From Kosakonia quasisacchari (lineage in GTDB: Bacteria > Pseudomonadota > Gammaproteobacteria > Enterobacterales > Enterobacteriaceae): DNA of 64,000 nucleotides. Where the stretch lies: positions 124,001 through 188,000 of the forward strand of contig NZ_SJOP01000004.1 of the NCBI RefSeq assembly GCF_004331415.1. Reading direction: 5' to 3'. Of the stretch, positions 22,082-32,749 are shown piece by piece; position 1 is the first letter of the stretch, and each line of letters begins with the position of its first letter. A program made the translations under genes and the position numbers. The notes under the pieces were generated by a model. That model had not been told where the DNA came from, did no database searches, and was given only the letters and a program-made list of their open reading frames with translations.

Positions 22082-23569
22082 TTAGAGCGTGACGCCGCTT
22101 TTGAAAATGGCCAGTTCGCGGAAATCGTTTTTCTCGTTGCAGGTCTTTTTGCCGTTAGCGATATCGACGATAACATCCACGAACTCGTTCAGCAGTTGCG
22201 GCATGGCTTTGCCATGAATCAACTGACCGGCATCATAATCGATCCAGTGTTTTTTCTTCGCCGCCAGTTCGCTGTTGGTGGCGATTTTCACCGTCGGCAC
22301 AAAACCACCGTAAGGCGTACCGCGACCGGTACTGAACAGCACCATATGGCAGCCCGCCCCGGCCAGCGCGCTGGTAGCAACGGCATCGTTACCCGGTGCG
22401 CTCAGCAGGTTAAGGCCGTGGGTTTTCAGGCGTTCACCGTAACGCAGCACATCCACCACCTGGCTGGCACCCGCTTTCTGCGTGCAGCCCAGTGATTTCT
22501 CTTCCAGCGTCGTAATACCGCCCGCTTTGTTACCCGGCGATGGGTTCTCGTAAATCGGCTGATTATGCGCAATAAAGTACTGTTTGAAGTCGTTGACCAT
22601 GGTAACGGTCTTCTCAAAAGTACTTTCGTCGCGACAGTGGCTCATCAGGATACGTTCCGCGCCGAACATCTCCGGTACTTCGGTCAGCACGGTGGTGCCG
22701 CCATTGCCGATTACGTAGTCCGAGAAACGGCCCAACATCGGGTTGGCGGTGATGCCAGAAAGGCCATCGGAACCGCCGCACTCAAGGCCGAATTTCAGCT
22801 CGCTCAGTTTGCCCGGTTCACGCTTGTCGTTACGCATTGCCTGATAAAGCTCATGCAAATGCTCAAGACCGGCTTCCACTTCGTCATCCTGGTGTTGGCA
22901 GACCATAAAGTGGACGCGTTCCGGATCGAATTCACCGAGCGTCTGACGGAAGGCGTCGACCTGGTTGTTTTCACAGCCCAGACCAATCACCAGTACCGCA
23001 CCTGCGTTCGGGTGACGCACCATGTTTTGCAGCATGGTGCGGGTGTTAATGTGATCGTCACCCAGCTGTGAACAACCGTAGGTATGGCTGAACAGGTAAA
23101 CGCCGTCGATACCTTCGGCGTCCTGCGTCTCTTTCAGGAAACGGGTCTGAATTTGACGGGCAATGCCATTTACACAGCCGACCGTCGGCAGGATCCACAA
23201 CTCGTTGCGGATCCCCACTTCGCCGTTAGCGCGGCGGTAGATCTGAATGTCACGATCCGCCGCTTGTGCGCCTTCCTCCTGAAAATCAGGTTGATAGCTA
23301 TACTCGTCCACATCGCTCAGATTAGTACGGGCATTATGGGAATGGATGTACTCGCCCGACGCGATATCTGCTGTCGCATGACCAATTGGCAGACCATACT
23401 TGACAACATTTTCACCTTTAGCGATGGGTTGCAGGGCAAACTTGTGCCCGCGAACCACCGCCTGGCGCAGCCGAACGGTCTGGTTGTCGATTACGACTTC
23501 CGCGCCTTCAGCGAGATCCGCCAGTGCTACCGCAACGTTATCCAGCGAATGGATCTTGATGTATTGCAT
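22082..23569 (-). CDS. uxaA: Altronate dehydratase
   Basis: The 495-residue enzyme converts D-altronate to 2-keto-3-deoxygluconate in galacturonate breakdown. It is a UxaA-family protein with an N-terminal SAF-like domain (DNVAVAL) and the family's conserved cysteines (LECGGSDGLSGITANP; SLGCTQKAG), which suit the known iron requirement. It follows uxaC by 17 bases in one operon. A homologous hexarate dehydratase, garD, occurs at 42420-43991. Confidence 0.96.
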   Translation of the reverse strand: MQYIKIHSLDNVAVALADLAEGAEVVIDNQTVRLRQAVVRGHKFALQPIAKGENVVKYGLPIGHATADIASGEYIHSHNARTNLSDVDEYSYQPDFQEEGAQAADRDIQIYRRANGEVGIRNELWILPTVGCVNGIARQIQTRFLKETQDAEGIDGVYLFSHTYGCSQLGDDHINTRTMLQNMVRHPNAGAVLVIGLGCENNQVDAFRQTLGEFDPERVHFMVCQHQDDEVEAGLEHLHELYQAMRNDKREPGKLSELKFGLECGGSDGLSGITANPMLGRFSDYVIGNGGTTVLTEVPEMFGAERILMSHCRDESTFEKTVTMVNDFKQYFIAHNQPIYENPSPGNKAGGITTLEEKSLGCTQKAGASQVVDVLRYGERLKTHGLNLLSAPGNDAVATSALAGAGCHMVLFSTGRGTPYGGFVPTVKIATNSELAAKKKHWIDYDAGQLIHGKAMPQLLNEFVDVIVDIANGKKTCNEKNDFRELAIFKSGVTL

Positions 23570-23586
23570 ATCAACCTCAAACGGCC

Positions 23587-25011
<1,425 letters not shown>

Positions 25012-25050
25012 CTAAACGAGTGCGTCTGATGCTTACCTTTAATGCTGCCA

Positions 25051-25068
25051 AAGTTATCACACCAATTT
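25051..25068. promoter_or_regulatory. ExuR-type operator near uxaC
   Basis: AAGTTATCACACCAATTT (reverse complement AAATTGGTGTGATAACTT) fits the AAATTGGTATACCAATTT-like palindrome bound by ExuR/UxuR. It lies 52-69 bases before the uxaC start. Confidence 0.6.
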
Positions 25069-25210
25069 CTATAGACCGAGGATATTTTCGTGAGTTGGAT
25101 CAATAAAAGCAGACAAAAACTGACAATCTAATCGCGCAAATATCCCGCCAACCCGCGCCGTTTCTGGCTTATCCCGGCAAAGTTAAAGACCACACAAAGA
25201 AAAACACTTT

Positions 25211-25226
25211 TGTGATGTCACTCACC
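25211..25226. promoter_or_regulatory. CRP site in the uxaC-exuT gap
   Basis: TGTGATGTCACTCACC has the TGTGA-N6-TCAC pattern of a CRP site, next to an ExuR-like operator. Catabolite control of hexuronate genes is known. The remainder of the 465-bp gap (25000-25464) shows no gene. Confidence 0.6.
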
Positions 25227-25230
25227 TTTT

Positions 25231-25249
25231 CAAGTTGTATGACAAGTTA
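25231..25249. promoter_or_regulatory. ExuR-type operator between CRP site and exuT
   Basis: AAGTTGTATGACAAGTT is an imperfect TTGTnnnACAA-type palindrome, resembling ExuR/UxuR operators and placed where repression of exuT and uxaCA would work. Confidence 0.55.
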
Positions 25250-25464
25250 TCTTTCCTGCCGTCGAACACATAAGCCGACGGAATGCATTCCCGATAAAAA
25301 GTTAATCGGATTTTTTGGGTACGGATACCGACTTAAACACGCTTACTTATGGCAAGGTTTGGGCCGTACCGGGAGTTGTCCCGGTTACGTCCTCCCCGTT
25401 TCATCCTCCGAACGCGATCGAAGGATGGCCGCGCAGGCGGTAATAACATAACGATGAGGTTTAC

Positions 25465-26766
25465 ATGCGTAAAATCAAAGGATTACGTTGGTACATGATA
25501 GCACTGGTGACGGTCGGCACCGTGCTGGGCTACCTGACACGTAACACCGTAGCGGCTGCCGCTCCAACCTTGATGGAAGAGCTGCACATTACGACTCAGC
25601 AATACTCTTACATCATTGCGGCGTATTCCGCGGCTTATACTGTAATGCAGCCTGTTGCAGGCTACGTACTGGACGTTCTGGGCACCAAAATTGGTTATGC
25701 CTTCTTTGCGATTACCTGGGCAGTGTTCTGCGGCGCGACTGCGCTGGCGGGCAGCTGGGGTGGTCTGGCGTTGGCGCGTGGCGCAGTGGGTGCTGCTGAA
25801 GCAGCGATGATCCCGGCTGGCCTGAAAGCAGCGTCCGAGTGGTTCCCGGCGAAAGAACGTTCTATCGCGGTGGGCTACTTCAACGTGGGTTCTTCTATTG
25901 GCGCGATGATTGCGCCGCCGCTGGTGGTGTGGGCAATTGTCATGCACAGCTGGGAAATGGCGTTCATCATCTCTGGTGTGCTGAGCTTTGCATGGGCGAT
26001 GGCCTGGCTGATTTTCTACAAACACCCGCGCGATCAGAAAAAACTGAGCGAAGAAGAACGCGAGTACATCATTGGCGGTCAGGAAGCACAACACCAGACC
26101 AACAACGGTAAGAAAATGTCTGTCTGGCAGATTCTGGGTACCCGTCAGTTCTGGGGCATCGCGCTGCCGCGTTTCCTGGCAGAACCAGCCTGGGGTACGT
26201 TTAACGCCTGGATCCCGCTGTTCATGTTCAAGGTTTATGGTTTTAACCTGAAAGAAATCGCCATGTTCGCCTGGATGCCGATGCTGTTCGCTGACCTGGG
26301 TTGTATCGTGGGTGGTTACCTGCCGCCGCTGTTCCAGCGTGTCTTCGGTGTGAACCTGATTGTTTCCCGTAAAATGGTTGTGACCATGGGTGCGGTACTG
26401 ATGATTGGCCCAGGCATGATCGGCCTGTTCACCAGCCCGTATGTGGCAATCGGCCTGCTGTGTATCGGTGGTTTTGCTCACCAGTCTCTGTCCGGCGCGC
26501 TGATTACACTCTCTTCAGACGTATTTGGTCGTAACGAAGTGGCAACTGCGAACGGCCTGACCGGTATGGCGGCATGGACGGCAAGTACCATGTTTGCCCT
26601 GGTAGTTGGTGCACTGGCAGATACCATCGGCTTTAGCCCGCTGTTTGCCGTGCTGGCGCTGTTCGACCTGATGGGTGCAGTGGTTATCTGGACCGTACTG
26701 AAAAATAAAACCGCCGACGAGGTCGTGAAAGAGCACTCGCTTGGTGGCCCCGCCGCACAAAGTTAA
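25465..26766 (+). CDS. exuT: Hexuronate transporter ExuT (MFS)
   Basis: The 433-residue protein has 12 membrane helices and belongs to the anion:cation symporter branch of the major facilitator superfamily. It imports galacturonate and glucuronate with protons. Typical segments are an N-terminal LGYLTRNTVAAAAPT helix and a WFPAKERSIAVGYFN loop. The strong GAGG ribosome site precedes the ATG. It is divergent from uxaCA and followed by its repressor gene exuR. Confidence 0.96.
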   Translation: MRKIKGLRWYMIALVTVGTVLGYLTRNTVAAAAPTLMEELHITTQQYSYIIAAYSAAYTVMQPVAGYVLDVLGTKIGYAFFAITWAVFCGATALAGSWGGLALARGAVGAAEAAMIPAGLKAASEWFPAKERSIAVGYFNVGSSIGAMIAPPLVVWAIVMHSWEMAFIISGVLSFAWAMAWLIFYKHPRDQKKLSEEEREYIIGGQEAQHQTNNGKKMSVWQILGTRQFWGIALPRFLAEPAWGTFNAWIPLFMFKVYGFNLKEIAMFAWMPMLFADLGCIVGGYLPPLFQRVFGVNLIVSRKMVVTMGAVLMIGPGMIGLFTSPYVAIGLLCIGGFAHQSLSGALITLSSDVFGRNEVATANGLTGMAAWTASTMFALVVGALADTIGFSPLFAVLALFDLMGAVVIWTVLKNKTADEVVKEHSLGGPAAQS

Positions 26767-26784
26767 ACCTCGATTCTGATACGT

Positions 26785-26811
26785 AAAAAAGCCGCCTGAT
26801 GCGGCTTTTTT
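26785..26811 (+). terminator. Rho-independent terminator of exuT
   Basis: AAAAAAGCCGC/GCGGCTTTTTT with a 5-base loop, 18 bases after the exuT stop. Confidence 0.9.
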
Positions 26812-26889
26812 ACTATCTGCGATGGTGAGAAAGCAGTAAAAGTGGTATAACAAATCTATTATTGCCCTTCTTTTTCCTGGAGCTCACAT

Positions 26890-27666
26890 ATGGAAATCTC
26901 CGAGTCACGACGTTTGTACCAGCAGCTTGCCGCCGAGCTTAAAAGCCGTATTGAGCAAGGCGTCTATCTTGTGGGAGACAAACTGCCCGCCGAGCGCTTC
27001 ATCGCCGATGAAAAAAGCGTAAGCCGGACCGTGGTTCGTGAAGCCATTATCATGCTCGAAGTGGAAGGGTATGTTGAAGTTCGCAAAGGTTCCGGCATTC
27101 ATGTTATTTCCAACGTGGCGCGCCATACTCAGGTGCCGGATGAAAACCTTGAGTTCGCCAATTACGGCCCGTTTGAACTGCTTCAGGCACGCCAGCTTAT
27201 CGAAAGTAATATTGCTGAGTTCGCCGCCACCCAGGTGACGAAACAGGACATCATGAAGCTGATGGAAATTCAGGATAACGCGCGTAAAGAGAAGTGCTTC
27301 CGCGATTCTGAATGGGATTTGCAGTTCCATGTGCAGGTAGCGCTGGCCACGCAGAACACGGCGCTTGCAGCCATCGTCGAGAAAATGTGGACACAGCGTG
27401 TGCACAACCCGTACTGGAAAAAACTGCACGATCATATCGATTTACGCACCGTGGATAACTGGTGTGATGATCATGACCAGATCCTCCGCGCGCTAATTCG
27501 CAAAGACCCACACGCGGCGAAAGTGGCAATGTGGCAACATCTGGAAAACACCAAACAGATGCTGTTTAACGAAACCAGTGATGATTTCGAATTCAACGCC
27601 GATCGCTATTTGTTTGCGGAAAACCCGGTGGTGCATCTCGATACCGCCGCAACCGGCAGTAAATAA
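26890..27666 (+). CDS. exuR: GntR-family repressor of hexuronate genes
   Basis: The 258-residue FadR-subfamily regulator has an N-terminal winged helix (~5-75, with [13 protein letters not shown] and [12 protein letters not shown]) and a C-terminal all-helical FCD effector domain with metal-binding histidines. ExuR represses exuT, uxaCA and uxaB and is released by tagaturonate/fructuronate. It is separated from exuT by a terminator, so it has its own promoter. Confidence 0.95.
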   Translation: MEISESRRLYQQLAAELKSRIEQGVYLVGDKLPAERFIADEKSVSRTVVREAIIMLEVEGYVEVRKGSGIHVISNVARHTQVPDENLEFANYGPFELLQARQLIESNIAEFAATQVTKQDIMKLMEIQDNARKEKCFRDSEWDLQFHVQVALATQNTALAAIVEKMWTQRVHNPYWKKLHDHIDLRTVDNWCDDHDQILRALIRKDPHAAKVAMWQHLENTKQMLFNETSDDFEFNADRYLFAENPVVHLDTAATGSK

Positions 27667-27977
27667 AAATGTCCTACAAGGCGCACACTTACGCTGCGCC
27701 TGCCTCGGTTTAAGGTAAGTAAACCGTCTAGAGTGTCAGCCTTTGTAAATAGCCTCGCCTCCCCCTGCCGCGACAAGCAAAATCATCACCGAAACTCATT
27801 TTTCTGACTGACTCATAACGTCGGCATTTGTTACAATTGGATGCATTTGTCATCATGTAAGTTAGTGCTTGCTCACAACGTCCGTTACCAGAGTGTGCCA
27901 CGAGCGACCATAATGTATTAAAGATAATCGCCGTGCTGTGCTGGGCGTGACGTAAACCGATGTACCAGGAACATTGA
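27667..27977. other. exuR-yqjA intergenic region
   Basis: This 311-bp gap must include the yqjA promoter. A GGCGCA/TGCGCC inverted repeat (~27680-27700) just after exuR may end its transcript. I see no confident promoter match, CpxR box pair, ORF or RNA gene. Confidence 0.5.
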
Positions 27978-28640
27978 ATGGAACTTTTAAGCCAATTACT
28001 CCATGCCCTCTGGAGCCAGGATTTCGCGACACTCTCGCAGCCCGGTATGATCGGCATGCTTTATTTTGTTTTATTTGTCATTTTATTTCTTGAAAACGGC
28101 CTGCTTCCGGCAGCGTTTCTTCCGGGCGATAGTTTACTGGTGCTGATTGGCGTGCTGATTGCAAAAGGCGCGCTGGGATATCCGCAAACCATTTTGTTGC
28201 TTACCGTAGCGGCAAGCCTGGGTTGCTGGCTCAGTTATATTCAGGGGCGCTGGCTGGGTAATACGCACATCGTGCAAAACTGGTTATCGCATCTGCCTGC
28301 GCATTATCACCAGCGCGCGCACCAACTTTTCCACAAACATGGCCTTTCCGCCCTGCTAATTGGTCGTTTTATTGCGTTTGTTCGCACTCTGTTACCAACT
28401 ATTGCCGGACTTTCTGGTCTGAGTAATGCCCGCTTCCAGTTCTTTAACTGGATGAGCGGCCTGCTGTGGGTGCTGATACTGACCACGCTGGGTTATCTGC
28501 TGGGCAAGACGCCGGTGTTTCGTAAATACGAAGATGCCCTGATGTCTTGCCTGATGTTGCTTCCGGTCGTATTACTGGTGATTGGCCTTGCTGGCTCACT
28601 GGTGGTGCTGTGGAAGAAAAAATATCGTAATCGGGGTTAA
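27978..28640 (+). CDS. yqjA: DedA-family inner membrane protein
   Basis: The 220-residue protein has the DedA hallmarks: an [16 protein letters not shown] re-entrant motif and an [16 protein letters not shown] motif between membrane helices. In E. coli, YqjA supports membrane energetics, alkaline tolerance and cell division, partly redundantly with YghB. It is followed after 4 bases by mzrA, as in the E. coli yqjA-mzrA operon under CpxR. Confidence 0.94.
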   Translation: MELLSQLLHALWSQDFATLSQPGMIGMLYFVLFVILFLENGLLPAAFLPGDSLLVLIGVLIAKGALGYPQTILLLTVAASLGCWLSYIQGRWLGNTHIVQNWLSHLPAHYHQRAHQLFHKHGLSALLIGRFIAFVRTLLPTIAGLSGLSNARFQFFNWMSGLLWVLILTTLGYLLGKTPVFRKYEDALMSCLMLLPVVLLVIGLAGSLVVLWKKKYRNRG

Positions 28641-28644
28641 GACC

Positions 28645-29031
28645 ATGGAATTGCAACGTCCCTTTTTACGCTGGTTACTGATGGGTGTCGCGGCGATGGC
28701 CGTTTTCAGCGTGATGTTTTTCGCCTGGACGACCTTGCAAAACAGTGAATCAACGCTGGCGATTCGCCCAATCACGCAAAACGTCAGCGTACCGGATGGT
28801 TTCTCTGTCTGGCACCATCTGGATGCCAATGGCATTCACTTTAAAAGCATTACGCCGCAGGACGACACGCTGTTAATCAAGTTTGAATCCAGTGAGCAGA
28901 GCGCGGCAGCGAAAATCGTGCTGGATCGCACCTTACCTCATGGTTACATCATTGCCGCCCAGGACGATGATAACAACCAAACCTCCGCGTGGCTGACCCG
29001 CCTGCGCAACAGCGCACATCGATTCGGTTAA
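28645..29031 (+). CDS. mzrA: EnvZ modulator MzrA
   Basis: The start at ATG 28645 (MELQRPFLRW) gives 128 residues, near the E. coli 127; the open frame extends upstream through the end of yqjA but is not used. One N-terminal membrane helix (~8-30) is followed by a periplasmic domain with conserved VSVPDGFSVWHHLDANG and DRTLPHGYIIA segments. MzrA binds the sensor kinase EnvZ and links the CpxAR and EnvZ/OmpR envelope responses. The N-terminal helix sequence diverges from E. coli more than the periplasmic part. Confidence 0.93.
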   Translation: MELQRPFLRWLLMGVAAMAVFSVMFFAWTTLQNSESTLAIRPITQNVSVPDGFSVWHHLDANGIHFKSITPQDDTLLIKFESSEQSAAAKIVLDRTLPHGYIIAAQDDDNNQTSAWLTRLRNSAHRFG

Positions 29032-29179
29032 CCTTTCCAGGATTCTGAATCTTTTCACTCACTTTGGTGTTTGGCCGTTTACTTACTATGCTTGAGTACA
29101 CGGAACCAGAGTTCGCTTTATGTCACTGGATGCTGGCGTGACCATCGTTTCGCTGGCCAACAATGGAAGGTTCTCGATT

Positions 29180-29548
29180 ATGAACAACCGCATCGCACTG
29201 GCGCTGGCTCTTTTTTCGCTGAGCGCATTTTCCCAGGCGGCTTCGCCCTGCCAGGAAAAGGAACATGAGATCCAGCGTGAAATCAGCTATGCCGAAAAGC
29301 ATAACAATCAGAGCCGCATTGACGGTCTGAACAAGGCGCTGCGAGAAGTGCGCGCCAATTGCTCTGACAGCAAGCTGCGCGCCGCCCATCAGAAAAAAAT
29401 CGCTGAGATGAAAGAAGAGGTTGCCGAGCGCCGCCACGACCTGAATGAGGCCAAGCAAAAAGGCAATGCGGAAAAAATAAGCAAACGCGAGCACAAGCTG
29501 AAAGAGGCTCAGGCAGAACTGAAAGCCCTGGAAGCGCGTGACTACTGA
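29180..29548 (+). CDS. yqjC: YqjC, DUF1090 periplasmic protein
   Basis: The start at ATG 29180 gives 122 residues, as in E. coli. A signal peptide (~1-20, ending AFSQAAS) precedes a helical, strongly charged mature protein that is probably a coiled coil with two cysteines. The function is not established. A longer frame upstream is ignored because it would bury the signal peptide. It heads the yqjCDEK stretch. Confidence 0.9.
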   Translation: MNNRIALALALFSLSAFSQAASPCQEKEHEIQREISYAEKHNNQSRIDGLNKALREVRANCSDSKLRAAHQKKIAEMKEEVAERRHDLNEAKQKGNAEKISKREHKLKEAQAELKALEARDY

Positions 29549-29586
29549 TCGAATGGAAATAACCACTCACTCACCTGGAGAAAATT

Positions 29587-29889
29587 ATGTCGAAAGATAA
29601 TGCTGACCATTTGCGCGCTGAGTTGAAATCCCTGGCGGATACGCTGGAAGAAGTGCTGAGCAATTCCAGTGATAAGTCGAAAGAAGAGCTGAGTAAATTA
29701 CGCACCAAAGCGGAACAGGCGCTGCGCGAAAGCCGTCACCGTCTGGGCGAAACCGGCGATGCGCTCGCCCGCCAAACCCGTGAAGCGGCTGCCCGTACCG
29801 ACGAGTATGTGCGTGATAACCCGTGGGCCAGCGTCGGTATCGGTGCCGCCGTTGGTGTGGTGCTGGGCGTGCTGCTGTCGCGTCGCTAA
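29587..29889 (+). CDS. yqjD: YqjD/ElaB-family membrane-anchored ribosome-binding protein
   Basis: The 100-residue DUF883 protein has an N-terminal acidic helical region that binds ribosomes in E. coli YqjD and a C-terminal membrane helix (~80-97, VGIGAAVGVVLGVLL) ending in RR. E. coli YqjD is induced in stationary phase and localises ribosomes to the membrane. It is followed within 1 base by yqjE. Confidence 0.92.
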   Translation: MSKDNADHLRAELKSLADTLEEVLSNSSDKSKEELSKLRTKAEQALRESRHRLGETGDALARQTREAAARTDEYVRDNPWASVGIGAAVGVVLGVLLSRR

Positions 29890-29890
29890 G

Positions 29891-30286
29891 ATGATGGAGC
29901 CACGCAACGCGCAAGGGCCGGGCAAAAGCGTACTGGGGATTGGTCAACGCATTGTGACCATCCTTGTTGAAATGGTTGAGACCCGCCTGCGGCTGGCGGT
30001 TGTCGAGCTGGAAGAAGAGAAAGCGAACTTATTCCAGCTGCTGCTTATGGTAGGGCTAACCATGCTTTTCGCCGCATTTGGCCTGATGAGCCTGATGGTG
30101 CTGATTATTTGGGCCATCGATCCGCAATATCGCCTGAACGCGATGATTGCAACCACCGTCGTGTTGCTGGTGCTGGCGTTGATAGGCGGCATCTGGACAT
30201 TGCGTAAAGCGCGGGCCTCGACGCTGTTGCGTCATACTCGCCAGGAACTGGCAAACGACCGTGCCTTGCTGGAGGAGGATAAGTGA
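29891..30286 (+). CDS. yqjE: YqjE, phage-holin-3-like inner membrane protein
   Basis: The chosen start is ATG 29891 (a second ATG follows), giving 131 residues against 134 in E. coli. Two membrane helices (~48-72 and ~80-102) follow an N-terminal amphipathic region. The function is unknown. It overlaps yqjK by 4 bases. Confidence 0.9.
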   Translation: MMEPRNAQGPGKSVLGIGQRIVTILVEMVETRLRLAVVELEEEKANLFQLLLMVGLTMLFAAFGLMSLMVLIIWAIDPQYRLNAMIATTVVLLVLALIGGIWTLRKARASTLLRHTRQELANDRALLEEDK

Positions 30287-30573
30287 GCGGCAAAGCGGAA
30301 CGTCTGAAGCGCAAAGCACGTTTGCTCAGTGAGATCCAACAACAACGCCTGGATCTCACCGCCAGCCGTCGGGAGTGGCTGGAAGCAACCGGTGCTTACG
30401 ATCGCGGCTGGAACACCCTGCTCAGCTTGCGCTCCTGGGCGCTGGTGGGCAGCAGCGCGATGGCGATATGGTCCGTTCGCCACCCCAACATGCTTGTGCG
30501 CTGGGCTAAACGCGGTTTAAGCGCGTGGAGCTTATGGCGGCTGGTCAAATCGACGCTCAACGCAACGCACTGA
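30283..30573 (+). CDS. yqjK: YqjK-like small protein
   Basis: The 96-residue protein starts with GTG, overlapping yqjE by 4 bases (GTGA). It is basic and helical, with conserved SRREWLEATGAYDR and RSWALVGSSAMAIW segments; the latter is a possible short membrane helix. The family function is unknown. It ends the yqjDEK operon, with a terminator 25 bases on. Confidence 0.9.
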   Translation: MSGKAERLKRKARLLSEIQQQRLDLTASRREWLEATGAYDRGWNTLLSLRSWALVGSSAMAIWSVRHPNMLVRWAKRGLSAWSLWRLVKSTLNATH

Positions 30574-30597
30574 AACACAATCACAGCACGGCTTTCG

Positions 30598-30630
30598 CGG
30601 GCGATGGTTATCCATCGCCCGTTTGCTTTT
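30598..30630 (+). terminator. Rho-independent terminator of yqjDEK
   Basis: CGGGCGATGG pairs with CCATCGCCCG around a 4-base loop, followed by TTTGCTTTT. Confidence 0.85.
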
Positions 30631-30791
30631 CCGCTTGCTCAGTTTTTTTGAAAAATTTCGACAGTTTTCCTTGCTAACAATCTTTTCCCATCACGATTAC
30701 TATCCTCTCCATCGACAGCAAGCACGCGGCATCTGCCCGTAATTGCAGACATTTTACTGAAAGCCGCTATTGTGGTTCCCTGGAGAGAAAG

Positions 30792-31184
30792 ATGAAAAAA
30801 TTAGAAGATGTTGGTTTCCTGGTTGCTCGTATCCTGATGCCGATTCTGTTTATCACAGCAGGCTGGGGCAAAATCACCGGCTATGCGGGTACTCAGCAGT
30901 ATATGGAAGCGATGGGCGTGCCGGGGTTCTTCCTGCCACTGACCATTCTGCTTGAGTTTGGCGGCGGTCTGGCCATTCTGTTCGGTTTCCTGACCCGTAC
31001 CACAGCACTGTTCACTGCCGGTTTCACGCTGCTGACCGCTTTCATCTTCCACAGTAACTTTGCGGAAGGCGTGAACTCGCTGATGTTTATGAAAAACCTG
31101 ACCATCGCTGGCGGTTACCTGCTGCTGGGTATTACCGGTCCGGGCGCCATCAGTATCGACCGCGTACTGAATAAAAAATGGTAA
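30792..31184 (+). CDS. yqjF: DoxX-family membrane protein
   Basis: The 130-residue protein has four membrane helices and the DoxX pattern (ARILMPILFITAGWGKI; GLAILFGFLTR). The length equals E. coli YqjF. DoxX-type proteins are linked to redox and thiol stress; a precise role is not known. A GAGAGAAAG ribosome site precedes the ATG. It precedes yqjG, a glutathione-dependent quinone enzyme, separated by a terminator. Confidence 0.92.
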   Translation: MKKLEDVGFLVARILMPILFITAGWGKITGYAGTQQYMEAMGVPGFFLPLTILLEFGGGLAILFGFLTRTTALFTAGFTLLTAFIFHSNFAEGVNSLMFMKNLTIAGGYLLLGITGPGAISIDRVLNKKW

Positions 31185-31208
31185 GCGCTCTATACTGAGT
31201 GAAGAGAT

Positions 31209-31237
31209 CAAAGCGAGGAGACCACTCCTCGCTTTTG
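31209..31237 (+). terminator. Rho-independent terminator between yqjF and yqjG
   Basis: AAAGCGAGGA/TCCTCGCTTT with a 6-base loop and trailing Ts, 25 bases after yqjF and 23 before yqjG. Partial read-through into yqjG is possible. Confidence 0.8.
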
Positions 31238-31259
31238 CTATTCAGAAGGAGGAGACAAA

Positions 31260-32246
31260 ATGGGACAACTGATCGACGGCGTCTGGCACGACAACTGGTA
31301 TGACACCAAATCCACCGGCGGACGTTTTCAGCGCTCAGTATCTGCGTTTCGCAACTGGCTTACCGCAGATGGCGCACCAGGCCCTTCTGGCGAAGGTGGC
31401 TTTGCCGCCGAGAAAGACCGTTACCACCTGTATGTTTCACTCGCCTGTCCGTGGGCGCATCGCACGCTTCTCCTGCGTACGCTAAAAGGCCTTGAGCCGT
31501 TTATCTCCGTTTCCGTGGTCAACCCGCTGATGCTGGAGAACGGCTGGACATTTGCCGATGATTTTCCGGCCGCTACTGGCGACACGCTGTATCAACACGA
31601 ATTTCTCTATCAGCTTTACCTGCATGCCGATCCGCAATACACCGGCCGCGTTACGGTTCCTGTGCTGTGGGATAAAAAGAACCACACCATTGTCAGTAAT
31701 GAATCGGCGGAAATTATTCGTATGTTCAACACCGCCTTTGACGGTTTGGGCGCGAAAGCCGGAGATTACTATCCGCCAGAATTACGCAGCCAGATAGATG
31801 AATTGAATGGCTGGATCTACGACAACGTGAACAACGGTGTCTATAAAGCCGGGTTCGCCACCAGCCAGCAGGCTTACGACGAAGCAGTAGTTAATGTATT
31901 CAATGCGCTGGAACGCCTTGAGCAGATCCTCGGACAACATCGTTATCTGACCGGCGATCGGTTAACGGAAGCGGATATCCGCCTGTGGACGACACTGGTG
32001 CGTTTTGATCCGGTCTATGTCACGCACTTCAAGTGCGACAAACACCGTATCAGCGACTACCTGAATCTGCACGGCTTCCTGCGCGACATTTACCAGATGC
32101 CGGGCATTGCGGAAACGGTCGATTTCGCCCATATCCGCAACCACTATTACCGCAGCCACAAAACCATTAACCCGAACGGGATTATCTCTATCGGGCCGTG
32201 GCAGGATCTGGATGAGCCTCACGGGCGCGATCTTCGTTTCGCCTGA
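31260..32246 (+). CDS. yqjG: Glutathionyl-hydroquinone reductase
   Basis: The 328-residue Xi-class glutathione transferase has catalytic Cys63 in an ACPWAHR motif of the thioredoxin-like N-domain, then an all-helical C-domain. It reduces glutathionyl-hydroquinones, releasing glutathione, and acts in the cytoplasm. The length equals the E. coli protein, and a GGAGGAG ribosome site lies just upstream. Confidence 0.95.
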   Translation: MGQLIDGVWHDNWYDTKSTGGRFQRSVSAFRNWLTADGAPGPSGEGGFAAEKDRYHLYVSLACPWAHRTLLLRTLKGLEPFISVSVVNPLMLENGWTFADDFPAATGDTLYQHEFLYQLYLHADPQYTGRVTVPVLWDKKNHTIVSNESAEIIRMFNTAFDGLGAKAGDYYPPELRSQIDELNGWIYDNVNNGVYKAGFATSQQAYDEAVVNVFNALERLEQILGQHRYLTGDRLTEADIRLWTTLVRFDPVYVTHFKCDKHRISDYLNLHGFLRDIYQMPGIAETVDFAHIRNHYYRSHKTINPNGIISIGPWQDLDEPHGRDLRFA

Positions 32247-32370
32247 TCTTCCGGGCGCGTCTCACCGCGCCCAAATTATTTCTCGCCGGATTTTCGCTTT
32301 GTATTTTTGCCGTCTATTCTTACAGGGATCGTTTAGAAAACAACGGATTGACCGTTGACCGAGGTTGAGG

Positions 32371-32718
32371 ATGGACTGGTATTTTAAGGTACTGAGTAAC
32401 TACGCTACCTTCCACGGGCGCGCGCACCGCCGCGAGTTCTGGATGTTCACACTGGTCAACACCATTCTCTTTGGCGTGCTGTATGTGATCGATAAGATCA
32501 TCGGCTGGCACCTGTTAAGCCTGGTTTACGCGCTGCTGGTGCTGGTGCCGAGTCTCGCGGTTCAGGTGCGCCGTCTGCATGATACTAACCGGAGCTGGCG
32601 CTGGTTACTGCTATTGCTGTTCCCGGTAATTGGCTGGTTGATGCTGCTGGCGTTTTACAGCCAGCGCGGCACGCCGGTAGAAAACCTCTTTGGCCCGGAG
32701 CCGAAAGCGTTCCCCTGA
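32371..32718 (+). CDS. yhaH: DUF805 inner membrane protein
   Basis: The start at ATG 32371 (MDWYFKVLSNY) matches YhaH; a TTG two codons upstream is also open. The 115-residue protein has three membrane helices with the DUF805 hallmarks FHGRAHRREFWMF and RRLHDTNRSW. The function is unknown. Confidence 0.9.
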   Translation: MDWYFKVLSNYATFHGRAHRREFWMFTLVNTILFGVLYVIDKIIGWHLLSLVYALLVLVPSLAVQVRRLHDTNRSWRWLLLLLFPVIGWLMLLAFYSQRGTPVENLFGPEPKAFP

Positions 32719-32749
32719 AACGCCGTGCTCCACCTGCTGGAGCAATGAC

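Noticed and set aside
25483-26481. 332-codon minus-strand ORF
   Set aside because: It is antisense to exuT and has no homologous motif; it arises from codon bias in a highly expressed gene.
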